Source: Thiohalocapsa sp.
Lineage (GTDB): Bacteria > Pseudomonadota > Gammaproteobacteria > Chromatiales > Chromatiaceae
NCBI RefSeq assembly: GCF_022340605.1
Contig: NZ_JAJDNQ010000139.1
Span: 1-32,486 of the forward strand
DNA length: 32,486 nt
Reading direction: 5' to 3'
The translations under genes were made by a program, and so were the position numbers. Position 1 is the first letter of the stretch; every line of letters starts with the position of its first letter. Below the pieces are notes generated by a model. That model was not told the origin of the DNA and did not search any database. It saw nothing but the letters and a program-made list of their open reading frames with translations. This document shows positions 25,985 to 32,486 of this stretch, in pieces.

Positions 25985-27868
25985 ATGACCTGGTCCGAGG
26001 ATCTGATCCCGGTCGAGCGCGCGCGCACGCTCGACGGGCTGTTTCATCACCGGGTGCGCCGCTCACCGGAGCGCATCGCTTACCGCTGGTTCGACCGCGC
26101 AGCATCGCAATGGTGCGCGCTGACCTGGCGCGAGACGGCAGCCGAGGTGGAACGCTGGCGCAACGCCCTGGCCGCCGAGGGCCTGCAACCGGGCGACCGG
26201 GTCGCGATCCTGCTGCGCAACTGTCCGGAGTGGGTCATTATCGACCAGGCGGCGCTGTCGCTGGGGCTGGTGACGGTGCCGCTTTACACCGACGACCGCG
26301 CCGACAACGCCGCCTATATCCTACAGGATGCCGCGGTCAGCCTCCTGTTCATCCAGGACGCCAACCGCTGGCGCCGGCTCGCCCCGGTCATTGGCGATGA
26401 GCCCTGGCCGCAACGGGTGGTGATCGTCGACGGACGCGACGGCGCCCGCGCATACGCTGCACAGGACCCGCGCGCCGTCGCCGCCTCGGACTGGCTGGCG
26501 CAGCCAGCGCGCACAAGCCATTCCCAAACCGATCCCCAAACCGATCCTCAAGCCCATTTCAAGACCGACCCGGAGCGTGCGGCCGAGCGCCCGCAGCGCG
26601 ACGGTGACCCGCATGCCCTGGCCACCATCGTCTACACGTCCGGCACCACCGGCCGGCCCAAGGGTGTGATGCTGAGCCATAACAACATCCTCAGCAATGC
26701 CCATGGCGCGCTGACCGTGGTGGATGTGTACCAGCAGGACGTGTTTCTCTCCTTCCTGCCCCTGTCGCACACCCTGGAGCGCACCGCCAGCTATTTCCTG
26801 CCGATGTTGACGGGCTCGGAGGTGGCCTATGCCCGGTCGGTGAATCAACTGGCGGACGACATGAAGACCATCCGCCCCACCGCCATCATCGCCGTGCCGC
26901 GGGTATTCGAGCGCATCTATCAGCGCATCAACGACCAGCTGCAAGGCCGCTCGGCACTGGCCCGGCGGCTGTTCCGGCTCGCCGTGAACGTCGGCTGGAC
27001 CCGCTTCGAGTACAACGAGGGCCGCCGCCGCTGGCACCCGAAGCTGCTGCTCTGGCCGCTGTTGCAGCGCAAGGTGGCGACGCCCGTGCTGGAGCGCCTG
27101 GGCGGGCGCATGCGCGCGGCGGTCAGCGGCGGTGCGGCCATGCCGTTCGACGTCGCGCGCGTGTTCATCGGCCTCGGCGTGCCCCTGGTGCAGGGCTACG
27201 GCCTCACCGAGACCAGCCCCGTCATCGCCGTGAACCCCTTGCGCGACAACCGCCCGAAGAGCGTCGGCAGGCTGCTGCGCGGCATCCGCGCGCGCATCGG
27301 CCCCGATGCGGAGCTGCAGGTGAAGGGGCCCTGCAACATGCTCGGCTACTGGAACAACCACGCCGCCACGGCAAGGGTCATCGATGCCGACGGCTGGCTG
27401 CACACCGGCGATCAGGCGCGCCTGGAGGACGGCTACCTGTACATCACCGGGCGCATCAAGGACATCCTGGTGCTGTCCAATGGCGAGAAGGTACCGCCGG
27501 CCGACATGGAAATGGCCCTCGGCCTGGACCCACTGTTCGAGCAGGTGCTGGTAGTGGGGGAGGGCCGCTCCTACCTCGCCGCGCTGGTGGTGCTGAACGC
27601 CGACCTTTGGCCCGGCCTGGCCCGCGAGTACGGGCTCCGACCCGACGCCCCGGCGAGCCTTGAAGACCCCGATCTGCACAAGGAAATGCTCCGGCGCATG
27701 CGCGATGCCCTGGCGGACTTCCCGGGCTACGCCAAGATCCGTCGCGTGAGCCTGACCCTGGAGCCCTGGACGGTCGAGAACGGGCTGCAGACGCCGACGA
27801 TGAAGATCAAGCGGAGCAAGGTGTTGGAGCGGTATCGGGAGGCGGTAAATGGCATGTACGAGGGGTAG
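25985..27868 (+). CDS. AMP-dependent long-chain acyl-CoA synthetase family protein
   Basis: A 627-residue acyl-adenylate-forming enzyme; it should activate a fatty acid with ATP and CoA. Seen: P-loop ATIVYTSGTTGRPKGVMLSH (from about residue 212), FLPLSHTLERTASYF, VQGYGLTETSPVIAVNP (A5 motif), GWLHTGDQARLEDGYLYITGR (split motif A7-A8, with the catalytic aspartate) and the terminal lysine region TPTMKIKRSKVLERY. The layout fits the FAA1/bubblegum group rather than short FadD. Odd: a Gln/Asp/Pro/Thr-rich linker with TDP repeats at about residues 177-206 just before the P-loop. The ATG at 25985 is preferred, with GAGGA about 10 nt upstream; a TTG is one codon earlier. Substrate chain length is unknown. 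Confidence 0.88.
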   Translation: MTWSEDLIPVERARTLDGLFHHRVRRSPERIAYRWFDRAASQWCALTWRETAAEVERWRNALAAEGLQPGDRVAILLRNCPEWVIIDQAALSLGLVTVPLYTDDRADNAAYILQDAAVSLLFIQDANRWRRLAPVIGDEPWPQRVVIVDGRDGARAYAAQDPRAVAASDWLAQPARTSHSQTDPQTDPQAHFKTDPERAAERPQRDGDPHALATIVYTSGTTGRPKGVMLSHNNILSNAHGALTVVDVYQQDVFLSFLPLSHTLERTASYFLPMLTGSEVAYARSVNQLADDMKTIRPTAIIAVPRVFERIYQRINDQLQGRSALARRLFRLAVNVGWTRFEYNEGRRRWHPKLLLWPLLQRKVATPVLERLGGRMRAAVSGGAAMPFDVARVFIGLGVPLVQGYGLTETSPVIAVNPLRDNRPKSVGRLLRGIRARIGPDAELQVKGPCNMLGYWNNHAATARVIDADGWLHTGDQARLEDGYLYITGRIKDILVLSNGEKVPPADMEMALGLDPLFEQVLVVGEGRSYLAALVVLNADLWPGLAREYGLRPDAPASLEDPDLHKEMLRRMRDALADFPGYAKIRRVSLTLEPWTVENGLQTPTMKIKRSKVLERYREAVNGMYEG

Positions 27869-27898
27869 ATGACCGAGGGCCGAGCGCCGAGCGGCAGG

Positions 27899-27930
27899 GT
27901 GTAGGTCGGGCCGACGCCAGGAGGCCCGAC
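27899..27930. repeat. GTCGGGC/GCCCGAC inverted repeat
   Basis: Arms GTCGGGC (27905-27911) and GCCCGAC (27924-27930) follow TGTAG. This is the same family as 17951-17987 and 25611-25639. It begins about 30 bp after the acyl-CoA synthetase stop and could act as a transcript-end hairpin. Confidence 0.6.
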
Positions 27931-27990
27931 GCGGCACCGACGACCAAGCCGAGCTGCGAGGAGAAAGGGGGCCGGCAGCAGAATCGACTT

Positions 27991-28037
27991 CGATGCCGAT
28001 GCCGATGCCGATGCCGATGCCGATGCCGATGCCGATG
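27991..28037 (+). repeat. hexanucleotide microsatellite (CGATGC)n
   Basis: Seven uninterrupted CGATGC units plus a partial eighth (CGATG). It ends about 67 bp before the tRNA-Gly gene and lies outside any supported coding region. Confidence 0.9.
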
Positions 28038-28104
28038 GGCTGCATGCGGGGCGTGCGACGCGCTTGCGGTCGCCGCGGCCGCGGCCCTACAATCGTTGTC
28101 TCAC

Positions 28105-28178
28105 GCGGGTGTAGTTCAATGGTAGAACCTCAGCTTCCCAAGCTGATGACGTGGGTTCGATTCCCATCACCCGCTCCA
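28105..28178 (+). tRNA. tRNA-Gly (anticodon CCC)
   Basis: A complete 74-nt cloverleaf. The acceptor stem GCGGGTG pairs with CACCCGC, the discriminator is T, and CCA is encoded. The D-arm has GTTCAATGGTAGAAC. The anticodon stem-loop is TCAGC-TTCCCAA-GCTGA, giving anticodon CCC for codon GGG. The T-arm is GTGGG-TTCGATT-CCCAT. It closely resembles E. coli tRNA-Gly(CCC). It stands alone, 15 bp before the DUF2007 gene. Confidence 0.97.
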
Positions 28179-28192
28179 ACCCTCCCGCCGCC

Positions 28193-28504
28193 ATGCAGCG
28201 TCTCTATCAGGCCGGTGACCGCATCGAGGCCCAGCTGCTGAGCGACTTTCTGCACCGGCACCTGGTGGAGAACGCCATCTTCGGCGACTACCTGTCCGGT
28301 GCCATCGGCGAGCTCCCGGCCAATATCTACCCGAGCATCTGGATCGTGCACGATCGAGACCTGTCCCGCGCCCGGGATCTCCTGCGGCGCTTTCTGGACG
28401 ACGGCCGCCGTGAGCCAGCCCCGTCTTGGGTTTGCCGCAACTGCGGCGAGCTGGTGGACGGCAGCTTCGACCTGTGCTGGCACTGCGGTAGCGAGCGTCC
28501 ATGA
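28193..28504 (+). CDS. DUF2007 domain protein with C-terminal zinc ribbon
   Basis: A 103-residue protein. Residues 1-70 match the DUF2007 pattern (RLYQAGDRIEAQLLSDFL at the start, then IWIVHDRDLSRARDLL), a small ferredoxin-like fold suspected of a signalling or regulatory role. Residues 81-98 form a zinc ribbon with two CxxC pairs (C81/C84 in CRNCGE, C95/C98 in CWHCGS). It is likely cytoplasmic. The stop overlaps the AsmA start (ATGA). No good Shine-Dalgarno is visible, since the gene begins 15 bp after the tRNA-Gly end; it may share the tRNA transcript. Confidence 0.85.
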   Translation: MQRLYQAGDRIEAQLLSDFLHRHLVENAIFGDYLSGAIGELPANIYPSIWIVHDRDLSRARDLLRRFLDDGRREPAPSWVCRNCGELVDGSFDLCWHCGSERP

Positions 28505-30579
28505 GCCGCGGCCGGCGCATCCGCCTGGCCGCGCTGGTCGCGGCGGCCGTCGCGCTCCCGTTGCTGGCGCTGCTGGTGGCCGCGCCCATGCTGGTGGACC
28601 GCGCTGCCCTCGCACGCAGGGTAGAAGCGGAGATGACCGCGGCCGTCGGCCTGCCGGTGCGCGTGGACGGCATCACCGCGCTTGGACTGCTGCCGACGCC
28701 GCACGCCGAGCTCGGCCCGCTGCGGGTGCTGCCGCGAGGCGCCGCGGGCAAAGGCCGAGCATCCGCGCCGCTGGTGGTCGCGCAGACCCTGCGGCTGGAG
28801 CTGGCATGGCCGGCGCTCTTGCTCGGCTACGTCGAGCCCGTGGTGCTGCGTGCGCAAGGGGTGGAACTGGACTGGCGCCCGGGCACCACGGCGGCGGCGC
28901 GCTGGCTCGCGGCGCTGGCCGTGCCGGCGCCGCGGGTGCGGAACGCCACCGTCACCCTGGACTATCCGCCCGGCGCCAAGCGCTTGCGCTGGCCGTTGAT
29001 GGGCGGCGCGAGCACCGGCGCGCCGGTCGGTCCGTTGCTCGAGCAGCGGCCGGGTCCGCTGCGCATCGCCGCCAGTCTGCCGCTGCGGCGGGTGCGGCCG
29101 CGGCTCGCCGGCAACCTCGACCTCAGTGCCCGGGCGGACCTGACCGAGCTCCCCGTGCTCACCATCGCCCCGCTGCAACTGACCGGCCGCGACCTCGACA
29201 TCGGCGAGCTGCACGGGCTGGCCCTGACCCTCAGCGCGGCGCAGGCCCGTCGCAACGCCGAAGGCCGTTGGCGGCTGCGCAAGCTGGCGCTGCGCTCCGG
29301 TGACCTGCGCATCGATGGCAACCTGGACCTTTACCAGACCGAAGGCGACCGCCTTGCAGGGGAGGGCCGGCTGGCGCTGGCACCGCTCGACCTCCGCGCC
29401 TGGCTCGCGCAGCACCGCGAGCAGTCCCTGCCTGGCCAGCCGCAGACGCTGCGCTGCATCGCTGCCGATGGCGTGTTTCGTCTCGCGGAGGGCCTGCTGA
29501 TCATCGCGCCGGCGCAGTTGCGCGCGGATACCACCCGCGCCGGTGCGGCGGCGACGGTCAGCCTCGGCCCGCTGCCCGGGGCCGCGGTCGTGATGCGGCT
29601 CGACCAGTTGGATCTCGATCCATACCTGACGCCGGCGGCGCCGGCCGCGGCTGCGGTGGCCGATGCCCAGCCATGCGGCGCGCTGGCGGACGCCGCGCCG
29701 GCCGCGCCCAAGCCGCCGGCGCCGCCGGCAGACGACACCGAGCTGTGGCTCGATCTTGGCGCTGACCTGCTGCGCGTCGGCGCACTCGCCTATGGCAACC
29801 TCGCCGTCGTGGCCGCGCAAACCGGCTCCCGCGCCGGCGCCGACATCAGTGCGGCCGCTTTCTACGGCGGCACGCTGAGCGCCCGCGTCGAGCAGACGCT
29901 GCACAGCGGCGCACCCCCGCGCCAGGTGCTGCGGGCAGAGGTGCGGCGCGCCGACCTGGGCGCGCTGCTGGCGGACCTTCAGGGCACCCCGCAGGTCACC
30001 GGCACCGCGGACCTGACGGCCGACCTCGCCGCCACCGGCGCCGACCAGGCACTGATCCGCCGCGACCTGTCCGGCACGCTGCGCTTCGATCTGCGCGATG
30101 GCCGGCTTGCGGCGCTGGATCAGGGCGCGGCCAACTTCGGCCCGCTGCTCTCCGCGGTCGGCCTGCCGGTGACGGCGGACGCCTTCGCCTTCTCGCGGCT
30201 CCAGGCGGGTGCCCAAGGTCAGCATGGCGTGTTTACCGTCGCCGACCTCGACGGCCGCGCGCGGCTGTTCCGGCTCGGCGGCGGTGGCCGCGTCGACGTG
30301 GGTGCCGAGACCCTTGACCTCGCCCTGACAGCCACCCTGGTGCAGCCGCCGGACGCAGCGGACCTGAAGGACCTCGCCGGCATCGAGGTGCCCATTCGCA
30401 TCAAGGGCGACCTGGCCGCGCCCAAGGTGAGCGCGAACCTCGCCCCCGCCCTCGCCGAGGTCGCCCGGCGCAGCGTCCGCCGCCACTTGGGCAACGACGG
30501 CAACGTCCTCAAGCAGCTCGAAGAGTCCACTGGCGTCAAGGGCCTGGAGCAGGGCCTGCGCAATCTGTTCGGCCGCTGA
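28501..30579 (+). CDS. AsmA family protein
   Basis: A 692-residue envelope protein. An N-terminal membrane anchor (residues 8-30, LAALVAAAVALPLLALLVAA) is followed by a large periplasmic beta-rich part. The AsmA start pattern is present: VDRAALARRVEAEMTAAVG, then LPVRVDGI. The C-terminal AsmA domain shows GTADLTADLAATG, then LSGTLRFDLRDGRLAALD, and IPVRIKG-type sequence reading IEVPIRIKGDLAAPKVS. These proteins are now grouped with bridge-like lipid-transport proteins between the membranes. The low-complexity alanine/proline stretch near residue 380-415 is probably a linker. Translation is coupled to the DUF2007 gene and mutY follows 24 bp later. Confidence 0.87.
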   Translation: MSRGRRIRLAALVAAAVALPLLALLVAAPMLVDRAALARRVEAEMTAAVGLPVRVDGITALGLLPTPHAELGPLRVLPRGAAGKGRASAPLVVAQTLRLELAWPALLLGYVEPVVLRAQGVELDWRPGTTAAARWLAALAVPAPRVRNATVTLDYPPGAKRLRWPLMGGASTGAPVGPLLEQRPGPLRIAASLPLRRVRPRLAGNLDLSARADLTELPVLTIAPLQLTGRDLDIGELHGLALTLSAAQARRNAEGRWRLRKLALRSGDLRIDGNLDLYQTEGDRLAGEGRLALAPLDLRAWLAQHREQSLPGQPQTLRCIAADGVFRLAEGLLIIAPAQLRADTTRAGAAATVSLGPLPGAAVVMRLDQLDLDPYLTPAAPAAAAVADAQPCGALADAAPAAPKPPAPPADDTELWLDLGADLLRVGALAYGNLAVVAAQTGSRAGADISAAAFYGGTLSARVEQTLHSGAPPRQVLRAEVRRADLGALLADLQGTPQVTGTADLTADLAATGADQALIRRDLSGTLRFDLRDGRLAALDQGAANFGPLLSAVGLPVTADAFAFSRLQAGAQGQHGVFTVADLDGRARLFRLGGGGRVDVGAETLDLALTATLVQPPDAADLKDLAGIEVPIRIKGDLAAPKVSANLAPALAEVARRSVRRHLGNDGNVLKQLEESTGVKGLEQGLRNLFGR

Positions 30580-30603
30580 GCACCCACCCGAGCCTGCCCC
30601 GGC

Positions 30604-31824
30604 ATGAATCACCCGGCGCGGAAGCCACAGGACCCGCAAGCGGAGCTGCTGGCCGACCTCCCTGCCGAGCCCTGGCGGCCGGCGAACTTCGCGGCCGCCC
30701 TGCTCGGTTGGTTCGACATCCACGGCCGCAAGGACCTGCCCTGGCAGCGGCCGGCGTCGCCCTATCGCGTCTGGGTGTCGGAGATCATGCTGCAGCAGAC
30801 CCAGGTTGCCGTGGTGATCCCCTACTTCGAGCGCTTCATGGCGCGCTTCCCGGGCGTCGCCGACTTGGCGACGGCGGACCTGGACGCGGTGCTGCACCTG
30901 TGGTCCGGGCTCGGCTATTACGCCCGCGCCCGCAACCTGCACCGGGCGGCACGCATGGTGATGGATCAGCACGGCGGCGCGCTGCCGGCGGACATGGACG
31001 CGCTGACCGCGCTGCCCGGCATCGGCCGCTCCACGGCGGGCGCCATCCGCTCACTGGCCCACGGCCAGCGCGAGCCCATTCTCGACGGCAACTGCAAGCG
31101 GGTGTTGGCGCGCTGCTTCGCGGTGCCCGGCTGGCCGGGCCGGAGCGCAGTGCTGAGCGCCCTGTGGCGGCTGGCGGACGCGCTGACCCCCGCCGAGCGT
31201 GCCGGCGCCTACAACCAGGCCATGATGGACTTGGGCGCGACACTGTGCACCCGTGCGGCGCCGGCCTGTGCGCGCTGCCCGCTGGCGGTGCGCTGCATCG
31301 CGCTGGGGCAGGGGGCGCAGCATGCGTATCCGGCGCCGAAGCCGAAGCGCGACAACCCGGTGCGGCGCACCCGGCTGGTGCTGGCGACGACCCCGGACGG
31401 CCGGCTGCTGCTGGAGCGGCGCGCCCCCGCCGGCGTCTGGGGCGGGCTCTGGGTGCCGCCGGCGCTGGCGGACGCCGAGCTGGATCGACCCTGGGCAGCG
31501 GCGGTCGCGGACTGGTGCTGGCAGCGGCTCGGCACGGAGCTTGTCGAGATCGGCACGCGGCTTGAAATGCTGCCGCCCCGCAGGCATTCCTTCACCCACT
31601 TTCACCTAGACATCGAGGCGGCGCTGCTGCGCCTGCCGTGCGCCCCGGCACGGGTGGCCGACAGCGCCGCGGCGGCCTGGGTGGAGCCGTCCGCGCCGGG
31701 CGACCTCGGCTTGCCGGCACCCATCCGTCGCCTGCTGGACGAGGCCGCCGCGCGGCTCGCACAAGGCGCCGAGTCAGAGCGCCGTCCGGGCACAAAATTT
31801 CACGACAACGGAGAACCCACATGA
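30604..31824 (+). CDS. mutY: A/G-specific adenine DNA glycosylase MutY
   Basis: A 406-residue base-excision repair enzyme that removes adenine mispaired with 8-oxoguanine. Seen: catalytic E60 ([11 protein letters not shown]), helix-hairpin-helix [17 protein letters not shown] (134-150), catalytic D161 ([14 protein letters not shown]), and the 4Fe-4S cluster cysteines C215, C222, C225 and C231 (C-x6-C-x2-C-x5-C). The C-terminal NUDIX-like 8-oxoG recognition domain includes [19 protein letters not shown]. Slightly longer than the usual 350 residues, mainly at the N-terminus (about 25 extra residues) and the C-terminus. The stop overlaps the yggX start. The mutY-yggX pairing is standard in gammaproteobacteria. 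Confidence 0.95.
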   Translation: MNHPARKPQDPQAELLADLPAEPWRPANFAAALLGWFDIHGRKDLPWQRPASPYRVWVSEIMLQQTQVAVVIPYFERFMARFPGVADLATADLDAVLHLWSGLGYYARARNLHRAARMVMDQHGGALPADMDALTALPGIGRSTAGAIRSLAHGQREPILDGNCKRVLARCFAVPGWPGRSAVLSALWRLADALTPAERAGAYNQAMMDLGATLCTRAAPACARCPLAVRCIALGQGAQHAYPAPKPKRDNPVRRTRLVLATTPDGRLLLERRAPAGVWGGLWVPPALADAELDRPWAAAVADWCWQRLGTELVEIGTRLEMLPPRRHSFTHFHLDIEAALLRLPCAPARVADSAAAAWVEPSAPGDLGLPAPIRRLLDEAAARLAQGAESERRPGTKFHDNGEPT

Positions 31825-32099
31825 CGCGAATGGTCAACTGCGTGAAGCTCGGCCGCGAGGCCGAGGGACTGGCGCGCCAGCCCTATCCCGGCGAGCTGGG
31901 CAAGCGCGTGTTCGAGAACGTCTCCAAGCAGGCCTGGGGCGACTGGCTCAAGCACCAGACCATGCTCATCAACGAGAACCGCCTGAGCCCGATGGACCCG
32001 AAGGCGCGCAAGTTTCTCGAAGAGCAGATGGAGCAGTACTTCTTCGGCGAAGGCGCCGCGATGCCCGAGGGCTACGTGCCGCCGAAGGAGCCGTCCTGA
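31821..32099 (+). CDS. yggX: YggX family oxidative damage protection / Fe(II) trafficking protein
   Basis: A 92-residue cytoplasmic protein that protects iron-sulphur enzymes and influences iron traffic. The family pattern is complete: [15 protein letters not shown] (the cysteine is conserved), [19 protein letters not shown], then [19 protein letters not shown] and [15 protein letters not shown] lies before the ATG at 31821, which overlaps the mutY stop (ATGA). Co-expression with MutY makes sense because MutY carries an Fe-S cluster and both respond to oxidative damage. Confidence 0.95.
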   Translation: MTRMVNCVKLGREAEGLARQPYPGELGKRVFENVSKQAWGDWLKHQTMLINENRLSPMDPKARKFLEEQMEQYFFGEGAAMPEGYVPPKEPS

Positions 32100-32133
32100 C
32101 GCCAGCCCGCGAACGCGTTCGTGCCGGCCGCTC

Positions 32134-32158
32134 GTGGGAGCGGCGTCCCCGCCGCGAT
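32134..32158 (+). repeat. REP-type element, hairpin variant A
   Basis: The same 25 bases as at 1480-1504: GTGGGA head, GCGGCG-TCCC-CGCCGC hairpin, GAT. It sits in the 58-bp gap between convergent genes and its last base is the first base of the neighbour's stop codon, so it may serve as a two-way transcript end. Confidence 0.7.
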
Positions 32159-32486
32159 CACCCCCCGAGCTGCCGCTGAATGTCCGCCAACCGCTCGTCG
32201 ATGTCCTGCACCAGGCTGCGCGGGAAGCGGACGTACTGCGCGACGCGGCCGGGGCGGTGCGGGCGGCGGGCGCGCACCAGGCGGATCTCCCGGGCGCCCT
32301 CGGTGTGGCGGTCGCGGATTACGTTCATGCGGTCGAGCCACAGATCCATGGCCTCCAGTTGCAGCTCCCGCTCGGGGTGGTCCAGCTCGCCGATGATGCT
32401 CACGAGGTAGTCCTGAATGTTGGCGAGGCCGCGGCGGGCGTCGGCGAGGTCGCGCTCGGTCTCCTCGATGTCAGCCTCCAGGCGGT
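32158..32486 (-). CDS. C-terminal part of an unknown coiled-coil protein (runs off window)
   Basis: The frame is open from the stop (32158-32160) to the window edge, so the start lies outside; an internal GTG at 32403 is not needed as a start. The visible 108 or so residues are rich in Arg, Glu, Leu and Asp. The first part (RLEADIEETERDLADARRG, then LANIQDYLVSIIGELDHPE) looks like a coiled coil, and the end reads VRFPRSLVQDIDERLADIQRQ. I do not recognise the family. Confidence 0.7.
   Translation of the reverse strand, partial: RLEADIEETERDLADARRGLANIQDYLVSIIGELDHPERELQLEAMDLWLDRMNVIRDRHTEGAREIRLVRARRPHRPGRVAQYVRFPRSLVQDIDERLADIQRQLGG

Overview
The window is GC-rich chromosomal DNA, most likely from a gammaproteobacterium, possibly of the Ectothiorhodospiraceae/Chromatiales type (inference). 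The reasons are the gene set (Rep helicase, DUF2782, PilU-type ATPases, FetAB, TrmB, ThiSG, the overlapping mutY-yggX pair, DUF1840) and a REP-type repeat family whose core starts GTGGGAGCGGC. About 24 protein-coding genes, one Uma2 remnant and one tRNA-Gly are supported. Two genes run off the window ends: rep on the left and a coiled-coil protein on the right.

Layout. 1-1375: 5' part of rep (minus), then a 660-bp gene-free stretch with REP repeats, including a near-perfect 131-bp duplication. 2038-5111 (plus): a small secreted DUF2782 protein, the two membrane subunits of a TRAP transporter with no binding protein beside them, and a Uma2-family protein. 5260-8844 (minus): a 1194-residue polytopic membrane protein with a C-terminal patatin-type lipase domain. 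9470-12556: a PilZ protein divergent from two tandem PilU-like pilus-retraction ATPases. 12940-16449 (plus): a five-gene tryptophan-tryptophylquinone (TTQ) amine dehydrogenase cluster in the order heavy chain, MauE, MauD, light chain, monohaem cytochrome c. 16647-17801 (minus): an unrecognised 384-residue protein. 18155-22562: a DUF1840 protein, then NAD+ synthetase and the FetAB exporter on minus. 22579-25847: trmB and thiG/thiS on minus, separated by a plus-strand methyltransferase and a decayed Uma2 gene. 25985-32099 (plus): an acyl-CoA synthetase, tRNA-Gly(CCC), and the overlapping set DUF2007/zinc ribbon - AsmA - MutY - YggX.

The most interesting system is the amine dehydrogenase cluster. 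It would oxidise a primary amine in the periplasm: MauE and MauD mature the disulphide-rich light chain, and the adjacent cytochrome is the obvious electron acceptor. The heavy chain looks like the aromatic amine dehydrogenase type, while the light chain looks like the methylamine dehydrogenase type. No mauG, mauF, mauL/M/N or amicyanin gene is in the window. The cluster is somewhat lower in GC than its neighbours and starts directly after a 24-bp direct repeat resembling an insertion-sequence end, so lateral acquisition is plausible.

The second theme is repeats: two hairpin variants of the REP core, an 85-bp composite present twice in opposite orientation with pairing-preserving differences, a second inverted-repeat family built on GTCGGG/CCCGAC, and a hexanucleotide microsatellite just before the tRNA.
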